Shown here: one piece after another, positions 15,290 to 24,281 of the stretch
Layout: every line of letters starts with the position of its first letter
Numbering within the stretch: position 1 is the first letter of the stretch
Assembly (NCBI GenBank): GCA_900543815.1
Contig: UQST01000028.1
Coordinates: forward strand, 1 to 38,427
Length of the DNA stretch: 38,427 nucleotides
Reading direction: 5' to 3'
DNA from: an uncultured Prevotellaceae bacterium
Lineage (GTDB): Bacteria; Bacteroidota; Bacteroidia; Bacteroidales; Bacteroidaceae
The notes under the pieces: generated by a model
What the model was told of the DNA's origin: nothing
Databases searched by the model: none
What the model saw: the letters and a program-made list of their open reading frames with translations, nothing else
Position numbers and translations under genes: made by a program

Positions 15290-15703
15290 ATGAAAGAATT
15301 CAATACATTGACACGTGCAGAGATGCAGATAATGAACATTCTGTGGGATAAAGGATGTGGAATGACTACGCACGAGATAATCGACGTTTACCCCGAACCT
15401 CGTCCCGCCTATTCCACTATCGCCACGTTTTTGAAGATTCTTACGCACAAGAAGTACGTAACATCTTATAAACGCGATGGCGGAGGCAAGACCTACGTAT
15501 TTTCGCCTCTCATAACAAGGGCAGAATACACACGTCATGCGATGAAGGAAGTAAAGAAGTCGTTCTTTGGCGGCAGCCTGCACTCGCTCATCTCGTTCTT
15601 TGTGAAAGAAGAGAACATCGCGGATGAGGAACTGGAGGAGATACTTAGTCTGATAGACAAAGGTACGGAGAAAAGAGATAATTCAAAAACAGAAGAACTA
15701 TGA
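15290..15703 (+). CDS. BlaI/MecI family repressor
   Basis: 137 aa. The winged-helix domain is visible in LTRAEMQIMNILWDKG, TTHEIIDVYPEPRPAYSTIA, FLKILTHKKYVTSYKRDG and GKTYVFSPLI. The C-terminal third is the helical dimerisation region with acidic residues where the partner protease cuts in the classical system. It overlaps the downstream M56 gene by 4 nt (ATGA, 15700-15703), so repressor and sensor are coupled as in bla/mec systems. In Bacteroidota such pairs usually control envelope functions other than beta-lactamase; no beta-lactamase is nearby. Confidence 0.92.
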   Translation: MKEFNTLTRAEMQIMNILWDKGCGMTTHEIIDVYPEPRPAYSTIATFLKILTHKKYVTSYKRDGGGKTYVFSPLITRAEYTRHAMKEVKKSFFGGSLHSLISFFVKEENIADEELEEILSLIDKGTEKRDNSKTEEL

Positions 15704-16947
15704 TACTGCCTTATGTCATAAAATCAGCCATGGCATTGGCTCTGCTATATACTTGCATTATACCATTGCTTGAAAAGGAGACTTTTCATCGGCTCAACCG
15801 AATATTAATCCTTGGATGTCTGATTATGTCGTTTGCTATTCCATTGGTACACTTCACCGGTGGTACAAATCCGACAGTAGCCATGGTTCGTCAGACGGTG
15901 CAGTTGCCTGAAGTACTGATAAATGGCGATGCAAGCGAACAGTCCATATGGAGTTGGGCAGACATCATGATTTGTATATATATAATAGGTGTCGTAGCAA
16001 TATTCTTTATGACAGTTGTTCAGACCATGCGTCTGACAAAGCAGCTGCGCCAGTGCGAGCATATCACCGACAACAGAGGCAACACCATTGTTCTCACCGA
16101 TTGTGCCACAAGTCCGTTCTGTCTATTCCACTACATTGTGATGAGCCGCGACGACTATGCCAACAACCGCAGTTTCATACTGACACATGAGCAGGAACAT
16201 ATACGCTTAGGGCACTGCATTGACCTCATCATTCTTCAGGTAGCCACTATCATACAGTGGTTCAATCCTTTCGTGTGGCTGATAGGCAAGAATCTGAAAG
16301 CCATACACGAGTTTGAGGTGGATGAGGCAGTATTAAACAAAGGCATTGATGCAACACAATATCAAAAATTTCTTGTAGTCAAGGCGGTCGGCAATCGTCT
16401 GCAGCCATTTGCCAACAACCTTAACAAAGAATCACTAAAACGAAGAATCATTATGATGAACCAAAAGAAATCAAACAGATGGATGATGCTCAAAGCATTG
16501 TTCATCATCCCAGTGGCAACACTGGCATTGAGCGTATTTGCCAGCAACACCGGCACTATGACAAGAGATGCCGTCCATACAGCAAACACTCTACCAACAG
16601 CCAATCTGCAGACACAACAGACAGCCACAAAGGTTTTTGCTGTTGTCGAGGAGATGCCAAAATTCAAAGGCGGAGAATTAGCAATGATGGAGTTCCTTAT
16701 GAAGAATATGAAATATCCACAGACAGCTGTCAAAGCAAAGCTGCAAGGCAAGGCTATTGTCGGATTTGTTGTTGGAAAAGACGGAACTATCAGCGACGTA
16801 CACATCACAAAGTCAGCAAGTCATGCTGTGCTCGACGAAGAGGCTATGCGTGTGGTGAAATCTATGCCGGCGTGGGAACCAGGCAAACAAAAGGGCAAGC
16901 CTGTAGATGTAAAGTACAATGTGCCGATAACTTTCAGACAAAAATAA
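15700..16947 (+). CDS. M56 (BlaR1-type) peptidase fused to TonB C-terminal domain
   Basis: 415 aa. Membrane helices lie at about 5-24, 35-51, 87-110 and 262-281. The M56 zinc motif HEQEH is at residues 163-167, followed by IRLGHCIDLI and the NPFVWLIGKNLKAIHEFEVDEAVL segment. After the last helix a Thr/Gln-rich periplasmic linker leads to a TonB C-terminal domain (about 325-415; ELAMMEFLMKNMKYPQTAVK, GKAIVGFVVGKDGTISDVHI, MPAWEPGKQKGKPVDVKYNV). Classical BlaR1 has a penicillin-binding sensor there instead. It probably senses an envelope state and cleaves the BlaI-type repressor encoded upstream. Base composition of this gene pair is more AT-rich than its neighbours, consistent with separate ancestry. 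Confidence 0.9.
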   Translation: MILPYVIKSAMALALLYTCIIPLLEKETFHRLNRILILGCLIMSFAIPLVHFTGGTNPTVAMVRQTVQLPEVLINGDASEQSIWSWADIMICIYIIGVVAIFFMTVVQTMRLTKQLRQCEHITDNRGNTIVLTDCATSPFCLFHYIVMSRDDYANNRSFILTHEQEHIRLGHCIDLIILQVATIIQWFNPFVWLIGKNLKAIHEFEVDEAVLNKGIDATQYQKFLVVKAVGNRLQPFANNLNKESLKRRIIMMNQKKSNRWMMLKALFIIPVATLALSVFASNTGTMTRDAVHTANTLPTANLQTQQTATKVFAVVEEMPKFKGGELAMMEFLMKNMKYPQTAVKAKLQGKAIVGFVVGKDGTISDVHITKSASHAVLDEEAMRVVKSMPAWEPGKQKGKPVDVKYNVPITFRQK

Positions 16948-17000
16948 TTGAGGATGGTGTTTCAATAGTCAAAAATATGAGAAATATGACTATTTATATG

Positions 17001-17026
17001 AGGGTATAGCATCCCTGCTATACCCT
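17001..17026 (+). terminator. Hairpin after the M56-TonB gene
   Basis: AGGGTATAGCA and TGCTATACCCT form a perfect 11-bp stem with a 4-nt loop, 53 nt after the stop codon. No U tract follows on the plus strand, so it is a terminator or transcript-end hairpin of moderate confidence. Confidence 0.55.
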
Positions 17027-17149
17027 CTGAATCTACTGTAGATAAAAAGGCAGAGTGGGTAGGCCAAGAACGGCTTAGACGCTTGCCCACAGCGATATCG
17101 TCAAGCAACGGGTCGGCAGACATATATTTACGACGAAGGGCAGACGTGA

Positions 17150-17243
17150 AGTCCCGAAGGGTTGGGTGCTTAAAACCTTATGTAAAGCATCCTGCCCTTC
17201 AGGACTCGCCCGCCTGTATCAGCCTGTCATAATTCTGATACAG
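17150..17243. other. Two hairpins in the gap before hppA stop
   Basis: First, an imperfect 22-position stem pairs 17150-17171 (AGTCCCGAAGGGTTGGGTGC..) with 17185-17206 (AAGCATCCTGCCCTTCAGGA..). Second, CTGTATCAG (17214-17222) pairs exactly with CTGATACAG (17235-17243), followed on the plus strand by TTTGTGTG. They lie between the converging M56-TonB and hppA genes and may end both transcripts. No gene is supported in 16948-17278. Confidence 0.5.
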
Positions 17244-17278
17244 TTTGTGTGTTATCGATCAGAAAACCTCCCCTCGCC

Positions 17279-19483
17279 TTATAGGAAAGCGATTGTCAAT
17301 CCTGCCATGACGATACTTACCATAGACATCAGTTTGATGAGGATGTTGAGCGACGGTCCTGAGGTATCCTTGAATGGGTCGCCCACTGTGTCGCCTACGA
17401 TGGTTGCCTTGTGGTTGTCGCTGCCCTTACCTCCAAAGTGCCCTTCTTCTATCATCTTCTTGGCATTATCCCATGCTCCGCCCGAATTGGACATGAATAC
17501 AGCAAGGGTGAAGCCAGCGGCCAGACCGCCTGTGAGCAAGCCCAACACGCCTGCCACTCCAAGCACAAGACCAACGACAACGGGAATGACTATGGCCAGG
17601 AGCGATGGGATAATCATCTCTCTCTGGGCGCTTCGTGTGCTTATCTCCACACATCGTCCATAGTCGGGCGTTGCCTTGCCCTCAAGTATGCCTTTTATCT
17701 CGCGGAACTGTCGGCGCACTTCCTGAACCATCGACTCTGCGGCACGCCCTACGGCTCCCATGGTGAGTCCGCAGAACAGGAAGGCGGCCATGGCTCCGAG
17801 GAATGCTCCTATGAGCACTTTAGGATTGATGAGGTTCACCTGGAAGAAGTTGATGAAGTCGATGGTAGAGGCTTTCGATGGGTCGAAGAGTTGTCCGGCA
17901 GCATCAAGATACTCCTTGCCATTCTCCGCTGCACGTATCATCGCTATCTTTATCTCCTCTATATAAGATGCCAGTAGAGCCAAGGCCGTCAGGGCTGCTG
18001 AACCAATGGCGAAGCCTTTGCCCGTAGCCGCTGTGGTGTTGCCAAGGGCGTCAAGAGCATCTGTGCGTTCACGCACCTCCTTGCCCAGTCCGCTCATCTC
18101 GGCATTGCCTCCTGCATTGTCGGCGATAGGACCATAGGCATCGGTGGCCAGTGTGATGCCGAGCGTTGACAGCATACCCACGGCAGCAATGCCGATGCCG
18201 TACAGACCAATGCTTATTGACTTTGCCGACAACGACGTGTCAAAACCGTTGGCACATAGATAGCTGAGCATGATGGCCACCGAGATGGTGACCACGGGAA
18301 TCATCGTTGATATCATGCCCGTGCCTATGCCTTTGATGATAACCGTAGCAGGGCCGGTCTGCGAAGCCTCTGCTATCTTTTGCGTCGGCTTGTAGCTGTG
18401 GGATGTGTAATATTCAGTGGCTTGGCCTATCACTACACCTGCCACCAGACCGCTGATGACGGAGAACGAGAGCCCGAGCCAGTTCTCTATGCGCAGCATA
18501 TATAATATGATGAATGTGGCAACGGCTATCAGTACGGCGCTTACGTTGGTGCCATAGCCGAGCGAACGAAGCAGCTCCTTCATCGTTGCCCCTTCTTTCG
18601 TGCGTACCAGGAAGATGCCTATGAGCGAGAGGAAGATGCCGATGGCCGCTATTATCATCGGCGCGATGACGGCACGCAACTGCATGTCGCCGTTCATGGC
18701 AAAGGCTGTTGCACCCAATGCCGCCGTTGAGAGTATCGAACCGCAATAGCTCTCGTACAGGTCGGCACCCATTCCTGCCACATCGCCCACATTGTCGCCC
18801 ACATTATCGGCAATGGTGGCAGGATTGCGTGGGTCGTCTTCTGGGATGTTTGCCTCCACCTTGCCCACCAGGTCGGCACCCACGTCGGCAGCCTTGGTGT
18901 AGATGCCACCACCCACACGGGCAAAGAGCGCCTGGGTGGAAGCACCCATGCCGAAGGTCAGCATGGTGGTAGTGATGGTGACGAGTGCTGTTGGTTCGCC
19001 GTCATATACAGTATTGAGAACGACAAACCAGATGGCTATGTCAAGCAGTCCGAGACCAACGACCACGAGTCCCATCACGGCACCGCTACGGAATGCTATC
19101 TTCAGTCCCTTGGCCAGACCCGTGCGTGCTCCATTGGCTGTGCGTGCAGATGCATAGGTGGCTGTTTTCATGCCGAAGAATCCTGCAAGTCCCGAGAACA
19201 GGCCGCCCGTGAGGAATGCAAATGGCACCCATGGATTTTGCACCTTCAGCCCATAAGCCATGAAGGCGAAGACGATGGCCAGTACCACAAAGACGATGGC
19301 TACCACCTTGTACTGTTGCTTCAGATAAGCCATGGCACCCTTGTGCACATGTCTGGCTATCTCTTTCATTCTCTCTGTGCCTTCATCCTCCCTCATCATT
19401 GTGCGGAAGAAGCACCATGCCATTCCCAATGCTACGATGCTGGCTATCGGGACGAGCCAAAATACTAATGGAATGTTGTTCAT
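17279..19483 (-). CDS. hppA: Membrane-bound ion-translocating pyrophosphatase
   Basis: 734 aa with about 16 membrane helices. It hydrolyses pyrophosphate and pumps Na+ and/or H+ across the inner membrane. The substrate-binding loops are intact: DVGADLVGKVEANIPEDDP followed by ATIADNVGDNVGDVAGMGAD, and near the C-terminus SNSGGAWDNAKK and GDTVGDPFKDTSGPSLN. The GNTTAATGKG segment carries Ala where K+-independent enzymes have Lys, so this should be a K+-dependent pyrophosphatase. K+-dependent Bacteroidales enzymes are known to pump Na+ or both ions; which applies here cannot be read from these motifs. It is a single gene with its own -7 box, divergent from the DUF5686 gene. Confidence 0.95.
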   Translation of the reverse strand: MNNIPLVFWLVPIASIVALGMAWCFFRTMMREDEGTERMKEIARHVHKGAMAYLKQQYKVVAIVFVVLAIVFAFMAYGLKVQNPWVPFAFLTGGLFSGLAGFFGMKTATYASARTANGARTGLAKGLKIAFRSGAVMGLVVVGLGLLDIAIWFVVLNTVYDGEPTALVTITTTMLTFGMGASTQALFARVGGGIYTKAADVGADLVGKVEANIPEDDPRNPATIADNVGDNVGDVAGMGADLYESYCGSILSTAALGATAFAMNGDMQLRAVIAPMIIAAIGIFLSLIGIFLVRTKEGATMKELLRSLGYGTNVSAVLIAVATFIILYMLRIENWLGLSFSVISGLVAGVVIGQATEYYTSHSYKPTQKIAEASQTGPATVIIKGIGTGMISTMIPVVTISVAIMLSYLCANGFDTSLSAKSISIGLYGIGIAAVGMLSTLGITLATDAYGPIADNAGGNAEMSGLGKEVRERTDALDALGNTTAATGKGFAIGSAALTALALLASYIEEIKIAMIRAAENGKEYLDAAGQLFDPSKASTIDFINFFQVNLINPKVLIGAFLGAMAAFLFCGLTMGAVGRAAESMVQEVRRQFREIKGILEGKATPDYGRCVEISTRSAQREMIIPSLLAIVIPVVVGLVLGVAGVLGLLTGGLAAGFTLAVFMSNSGGAWDNAKKMIEEGHFGGKGSDNHKATIVGDTVGDPFKDTSGPSLNILIKLMSMVSIVMAGLTIAFL

Positions 19484-19545
19484 AATGATTGTTTAAGGGG
19501 TTAATAATAGATATGTATATGCATCGTCGCAGCATTACGACAATG

Positions 19546-19553
19546 CAAATATA
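19546..19553 (-). promoter_or_regulatory. Putative -7 box of hppA
   Basis: TATATTTG on the minus strand fits TAnnTTTG and lies 62 nt before the hppA ATG. The nearest TTG upstream is 23 bp away, longer than the usual spacer. Confidence 0.5.
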
Positions 19554-19716
19554 TGAAATATAATGGTACATTGGCCCAAGAACAGTCACTTATTTTTTCT
19601 GGCAAGTGTACCCAAGTGCGTCCAAGCCGGCGTCTCGCCTCTCCCTTTCGCTGTTCCATTTGACGGCATTGTTGTTATATTTGGGTGAGGGTAGGGTGCA
19701 ATTCGTGGGTTGTTTG

Positions 19717-19724
19717 TAACTTTG
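19717..19724 (+). promoter_or_regulatory. -7 box almost abutting the DUF5686 gene start
   Basis: TAACTTTG fits TAnnTTTG exactly. Transcription would begin near 19730, only a few nucleotides before the preferred ATG at 19734 and downstream of the earlier in-frame ATG at 19710. That excludes 19710 as the start and suggests a leaderless or very short-leader mRNA. Confidence 0.5.
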
Positions 19725-19733
19725 CAGCTGCTA

Positions 19734-22376
19734 ATGAAATCATTGGGGCAAGTGTTGAGGCACAGACTTTTCATGTTCTCTCTGCTCTGTCTCCTGCTTA
19801 CGGGCAGGGCGGTTGCACAGGTTGTGCAGGGCAGAGTGACCGATGCGGCTACAGGCGAGACGCTTCCCATGGCGCATGTCTATTACGCCGACAGGCGTGC
19901 CGAGGCGGTGGCAACGGACATGGACGGGCGCTACAGGATACCTTTCCGCAATGGCACACTGGTCTTCTCGATGGTGGGATATGACACACGTGCCGTGGAG
20001 GTGAAGCGTGCGCAGAGGCTGGATGTCCGCCTCAAGGAGAAATACTCTGATATGCAGGAGGTGAGTGTGGTGGCCAAGCGCAAGCGTTACAGGCGCCGCG
20101 AGAACCCTGCCGTGGAGATGATGAGGCGGGTGATAGCCGCCAAGGACAGCAACTCCCTGCGCTCGCGCGATTTCCTCTCCTATAATAAATATGAGAAGAT
20201 GACGCTTGCGCTGGATGAGGTGACGGACAAAATCCTGCAGGACGACCACTTCCGCAAGCTCCCTTACCTGAAAAATCATGTGGATACATGCCCCGAGACG
20301 GGCAAGCTCATCCTGCCGCTCACGGTAGATGAGAAGGCCAGCCGCGTCATCTACCGCAAGAGCCCGCGCCAGGAGAAAACCATCATTGAGGGCCAGAGGA
20401 GCGATGGCATAAGCAAGTTGATAACCAGCGGAAACATTCTCACGGGCATGATGGCCGACTGCTTCACGGATGTGGATATCTATCAAGACCAGGTGCGGCT
20501 CCTGCAATATCCCTTCACCAGCCCCATCAGTTCGGCTTCGGCCATCTCCTTCTACCGCTATTTTATCGTTGATACGCTCATGGTGGAGCGTGACAACTGT
20601 TATCGCATCGACTTCACACCCAATAATCCCCAGGACTTCGGCTTCTCGGGTTCGCTCTTCATCATGGCCGACTCCACGTGGAGAGTGCGCCGTGCGGAGA
20701 TAGGCATCCCCTCGCGGTCGGATGTGAACTTCGTCAGGGAGATGCGAGTAATGCAGGATTTCCACACGTTGCCCACGGGTGAACAGGTGGTCACCAGCAG
20801 CCGCATGCTGGTGCGTATGGCGCTGGCTTCGTGGCTTCAGAAGGTTCAGGTGGAGCGCGTGGTACACTGCAGCGGGTGGGACTTTGCACCCATCAAGGAC
20901 CGGGAGTTTGCTTTCGGAGGCGACACCAGGCAGGAACCCTCCTCACAGTTGCGCGACAGTGTGTTCTGGCAGGCTGCCCGTCCCGAACCGCTCACACGCA
21001 CCGAGGACGATATGAGCCTGCTCCTGCACCAGTTCTATTCCACTCGAGGCTTCAAGCCATTGCTCTGGTTGGGAAAGGCTTTCATCGAGAACTATGTGGA
21101 GACAAGCATCCGTCCCGACCGTCCCAGCAAGGTGGATATCGGTCCCGTGAACTCTATGCTTGGTACCAACTCCGTGGAGGGATTCCATCTGAGGGTGAGT
21201 GCACAGACCACAGCAAACCTCCATCCGCACCTGTTCTTGCGCGGAAACCTCAAATACGGCTTTGGTGACGAGCGCTGGAAAGGCATGGGCGAAGTGACCT
21301 ACTCCTTCAATCGCAAGGCTTATTCCTCGCATGAATATCCTGTGCGAAACGTCTCCGTGAGCTATGAGAACGATGTGGCATCACCCAGCGACAAGTTTCT
21401 CGATACCGACCGCGACAACGTCTTCGTGGCACTCAAGTGGGCTCCTGTGCATCACATGAACTACTTCGAGCGTTGTCAGGCACATGTGGATTGGGAGTGG
21501 GAGAATGGCTTGAGGCTTCAGGCACGCTTGCGTCGGGAGTGGAACGAGGGGGCCGGGCATCTCTTCTATCAGCCCATGAACGGCCTGGGAGTGAATGCTT
21601 ATGGGGTGGCGGTGCCCACTCAGCAGGACAGGCTGAACCTCAGGCGCATCACCTTCACCGAACTGACAGCGGGATTGAACTTCCAACCGGGAGCCACCTA
21701 TGTCAACACCAAGCAGCGCCGCTTGCCCACCAATCTCGATTCACCCGTCTTTGGCCTCACCCACACGGTGGGCATCAAGGGCTTCCTGGGCGGGCAGTAC
21801 AACTATAACTTCACCGAAGCCACCATCTACAAGCGCTTCTGGCTTCGCTCCTGGGGCAAGGTAGATGCCAAGGTGAAGGGCGGTGTGCAGTGGAACCGTG
21901 TGCCTTATCCCTTCCTCATCATGCCGGCTGCCAACATGAGTTATATCATGGGCGAGAACACCTTCTGCCTGGTGCGCAACATGGAGTTCCCCACTGACCG
22001 TTATGCCTCAATGATGCTCTCGTGGGATTTGAACGGCAAGGTGTTCAACCGCATCCCGCTTCTCAAGCGCCTCAAGTGGCGTGAGTATCTGGGTGTGAAT
22101 GCCTTGTGGGGTACGCTCACCGACAAGAACAACCCCATGCTGGAGCGCAATGCCGCCGATGCACGCCTCTTCTATTTCCCCGGCAGCTATGACGAGTATG
22201 GCAACTTTGAGTATGCTTCACGCGTCATAGACCCGCACAAACCCTATGTGGAGGTCATTGCGGGCGTGCACAATATCTTCAAGTTCTTCCATGTGGAGTA
22301 CGTGCAGCGCCTCAACTACATCTATCCCGGCACCCACCGATGGGGCATCCGGGGGTGCTTCCGCGCTACGTTCTGA
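19734..22376 (+). CDS. DUF5686 outer-membrane protein with carboxypeptidase-like N-domain
   Basis: 880 aa from the ATG at 19734; the ATG at 19710 lies upstream of the likely transcription start. The N-terminus MKSLGQVLRHRLFMFSLLCL.. with a basic n-region and the end RAVAQ is a signal peptide. Residues about 30-110 are a CarboxypepD_reg-like domain (VVQGRVTDAATGETLPMAHV, DMDGRYRIPF, LVFSMVGYDTRAVEV). The long rest is the DUF5686 beta-barrel family, rich in aromatic strands, ending in WGIRGCFRATF with a terminal aromatic residue typical of outer-membrane barrels. The family is widespread in Bacteroidota and its function is not established. It is a single gene, divergent from hppA and convergent with the cytidylyltransferase gene. 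Confidence 0.88.
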   Translation: MKSLGQVLRHRLFMFSLLCLLLTGRAVAQVVQGRVTDAATGETLPMAHVYYADRRAEAVATDMDGRYRIPFRNGTLVFSMVGYDTRAVEVKRAQRLDVRLKEKYSDMQEVSVVAKRKRYRRRENPAVEMMRRVIAAKDSNSLRSRDFLSYNKYEKMTLALDEVTDKILQDDHFRKLPYLKNHVDTCPETGKLILPLTVDEKASRVIYRKSPRQEKTIIEGQRSDGISKLITSGNILTGMMADCFTDVDIYQDQVRLLQYPFTSPISSASAISFYRYFIVDTLMVERDNCYRIDFTPNNPQDFGFSGSLFIMADSTWRVRRAEIGIPSRSDVNFVREMRVMQDFHTLPTGEQVVTSSRMLVRMALASWLQKVQVERVVHCSGWDFAPIKDREFAFGGDTRQEPSSQLRDSVFWQAARPEPLTRTEDDMSLLLHQFYSTRGFKPLLWLGKAFIENYVETSIRPDRPSKVDIGPVNSMLGTNSVEGFHLRVSAQTTANLHPHLFLRGNLKYGFGDERWKGMGEVTYSFNRKAYSSHEYPVRNVSVSYENDVASPSDKFLDTDRDNVFVALKWAPVHHMNYFERCQAHVDWEWENGLRLQARLRREWNEGAGHLFYQPMNGLGVNAYGVAVPTQQDRLNLRRITFTELTAGLNFQPGATYVNTKQRRLPTNLDSPVFGLTHTVGIKGFLGGQYNYNFTEATIYKRFWLRSWGKVDAKVKGGVQWNRVPYPFLIMPAANMSYIMGENTFCLVRNMEFPTDRYASMMLSWDLNGKVFNRIPLLKRLKWREYLGVNALWGTLTDKNNPMLERNAADARLFYFPGSYDEYGNFEYASRVIDPHKPYVEVIAGVHNIFKFFHVEYVQRLNYIYPGTHRWGIRGCFRATF

Positions 22377-22492
22377 GCCTTTCAGCCTGTCTGGTTTTGT
22401 GGGAAATGATTGTTCGTGGGACTGGCTGGGTGCTTGTCCCTGCCTGGTCATGCTTCTCCGGTTGATGGGCTTGCCTGCTTCTGCGATGGCCT

Positions 22493-23233
22493 TCAGGTGT
22501 TCTTCTCCTCAAGGGAAGAAAGCAGGGGCGCATCCTTGAGCGCCTGATAGATGAGGATATCCTGCGGAAGCGTGAGCTTGAAGTTGAGCGCATCACCCTC
22601 GGCTATGTACAGCGGCGTGAAATTCAGTTCGTTGGCCAGTGTGAAGAGCGACTGTGAGTAGGTGATGCCTTGCTCGTGGGCCTTCTCCATCATCTGCGTC
22701 AGCGTGGATAGCGGAAAGGTGTGCGGTGTCTGTGCACGCAGCACTCCCTCGCGCGGCAGATAGTCGGCCGATGTCAGTCCGTCACGGCTCACCAGGAAGG
22801 CTTCGTGGCTTTCCAGGGCGGTGATGGCATTGCCGTGCGTCAGGCATACGGCGATGTTGCGGCTGATGATGTCCTGTGTGACGAGCGGCCTGACGGCATC
22901 GTGCACCAGTACCAGTGCGGTGGGGTCGTTCACCATGCCTGCCAGCCCTCTGATGCCATTGCACAGCGAGTCGAATCCTGTGGCTCCTCCCTCTATGGTA
23001 CAGCGGAATTTCTCTATTCCCCCATCGCCAGCCTCTTGCCGCACAGCCGCAGCCCACTCGGCGGCACACACCACATAGATGTCCCGTATGAGCGGGTGGC
23101 GCTGGAAAGCACGCATCGTGTGCAGCAGCACCGGCTCGCCATCCACCTGCAGAAACTGCTTGGGGCAATTGGCGTTCATGCGCACTCCGCATCCTCCTGC
23201 CAGCAGCAGGGCTATGTGTCGATGGCTCTTCAT
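22493..23233 (-). CDS. IspD/TarI-type cytidylyltransferase
   Basis: 246 aa from the ATG at 23233, which overlaps the upstream stop by 4 nt (ATGA); an ORF start at 23266 would overlap more and adds nothing recognisable. The fold is a CTP:alditol-phosphate/MEP cytidylyltransferase: LLLAGGCGVRM with PKQFLQVDGEPVLLHT (CTP binding), VLVHDAVRPLV, the GVLRAQTPHTF segment and ALNFKLTLPQD. The usual Arg in the GGxxRxxS motif is Gly here (GGATGFDSL). This divergence and coupling to a CDP-alcohol phosphotransferase make a TarI-like polyol-phosphate cytidylyltransferase as plausible as IspD of isoprenoid synthesis. A genome-wide check for a second IspD would decide. Confidence 0.8.
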   Translation of the reverse strand: MKSHRHIALLLAGGCGVRMNANCPKQFLQVDGEPVLLHTMRAFQRHPLIRDIYVVCAAEWAAAVRQEAGDGGIEKFRCTIEGGATGFDSLCNGIRGLAGMVNDPTALVLVHDAVRPLVTQDIISRNIAVCLTHGNAITALESHEAFLVSRDGLTSADYLPREGVLRAQTPHTFPLSTLTQMMEKAHEQGITYSQSLFTLANELNFTPLYIAEGDALNFKLTLPQDILIYQALKDAPLLSSLEEKNT

Positions 23234-24165
23234 GTCAGGGACAGATCTTGGTACATGTGTCGGCACAGCCGCTCATGCCTGTTGCGCATACGAAACCGTA
23301 TGGCCTCGAGCACCGTGCATTCAAACAGTGGCCACACCCATGGCTGGCCCAACAGAAGGGACAGGAAGAGTACGCCCACGCGGGTGTCGAAGGTGAGTAT
23401 GTTGGTAAGCGGCATCAGGGGACGGCTCTCGCGCCGAAACTCCTGGCGCACTTCGTCGGTCATCAGATGAGGCTTCTCCTGCAGCAGGCGGTACAGTTGC
23501 TGGAAGCAGGGAGTCTGCTTCTCTTGTGCGCGCGTGTATTTAATATAGAAGAAGAGGTAGAGCTTGTGAAACCAGTCACGCGACAGCCATCGCATGCTCT
23601 CCATCTCGCGCTTCTCCTCGCGGCTCGTGTCCAGTTCGCTTCCTTGCTTGCCCAACAGGAACCACAGGTGTATGTTCCGGTAATAGTCGGCCAGTGCACA
23701 CTGCCGGCTATGGCAGTGCAGACCCGCCCATGCCATCAGTGCCCACACCCATGCATCGTGCTGTATGAAGTCGGCCAGGCCGGTCCATGCGTGTGTCAGG
23801 CGCAGTGCGATGGCCAGGTAGATGCAGAAGAACCACACATCACCCGCAAATCCGTCCAGTATGCGGCCTATCAGCGTCTTCTTGCCGGTCATGCGTGCCA
23901 ACTGTCCGTCGGCACAGTCATACCAGTTGGCCCACACCAGCAGCAGCATGCCTATGAGGTTCATCTCCCGACTGGGGAAGTAGAAGAAGTAGCCGGCTGC
24001 CGCTCCTATGGCGATGCTGGCAAGCGTTACGGCTATGGGATGCACGCCCAGACGGCGGAATAGGAGTGCCCACAGATAGCCGGGAGTGCGTGTAACGTAG
24101 AGTTCAAACGCCCCCTCTGTATCCCTTGACTTCATGGTGGCCAGCACCTTGTCTCTCAGTCTCAT
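23230..24165 (-). CDS. CDP-alcohol phosphotransferase family protein
   Basis: 311 aa from the ATG at 24165. The reading frame stays open to 24411, but the added residues overlap the MFS gene tail and lie upstream of the promoter at 24194, so they are rejected. The family signature is present near residues 80-110: DCADGQLARM...GRILDGFAGD, i.e. DGxxAR then G-x3-D, with the last Asp one residue further than usual. Several hydrophobic helices surround it, so it is an inner-membrane enzyme that moves a phospho-alcohol between CMP and an acceptor, giving a lipid or glycan head group. About 130 extra C-terminal residues include a charged cytoplasmic part (TSREEKREMES). It is coupled by ATGA overlap to the cytidylyltransferase that may supply its CDP-alcohol. 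Confidence 0.85.
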   Translation of the reverse strand: MRLRDKVLATMKSRDTEGAFELYVTRTPGYLWALLFRRLGVHPIAVTLASIAIGAAAGYFFYFPSREMNLIGMLLLVWANWYDCADGQLARMTGKKTLIGRILDGFAGDVWFFCIYLAIALRLTHAWTGLADFIQHDAWVWALMAWAGLHCHSRQCALADYYRNIHLWFLLGKQGSELDTSREEKREMESMRWLSRDWFHKLYLFFYIKYTRAQEKQTPCFQQLYRLLQEKPHLMTDEVRQEFRRESRPLMPLTNILTFDTRVGVLFLSLLLGQPWVWPLFECTVLEAIRFRMRNRHERLCRHMYQDLSLT

Positions 24166-24193
24166 TCCTTGCAGTTTTGTCCCTTGTTTCTTA

Positions 24194-24225
24194 CAAAAGT
24201 ATGGCTTTATTCCGATACGGGCAAG
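24194..24225 (-). promoter_or_regulatory. Promoter of the CDP-alcohol / cytidylyltransferase pair
   Basis: CTTG (24222-24225), 20-bp spacer and TACTTTTG (24194-24201) on the minus strand. This is the same arrangement as the btuB promoter. The start would be near 24188, about 23 nt before the ATG at 24165, which fixes the start codon. Confidence 0.7.
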
Positions 24226-24281
24226 CCCCTCAGTCCTTTTCGCTCCTTTTGCGCTGGCAAAGGCGCGTGGGCGGGTGCTGC

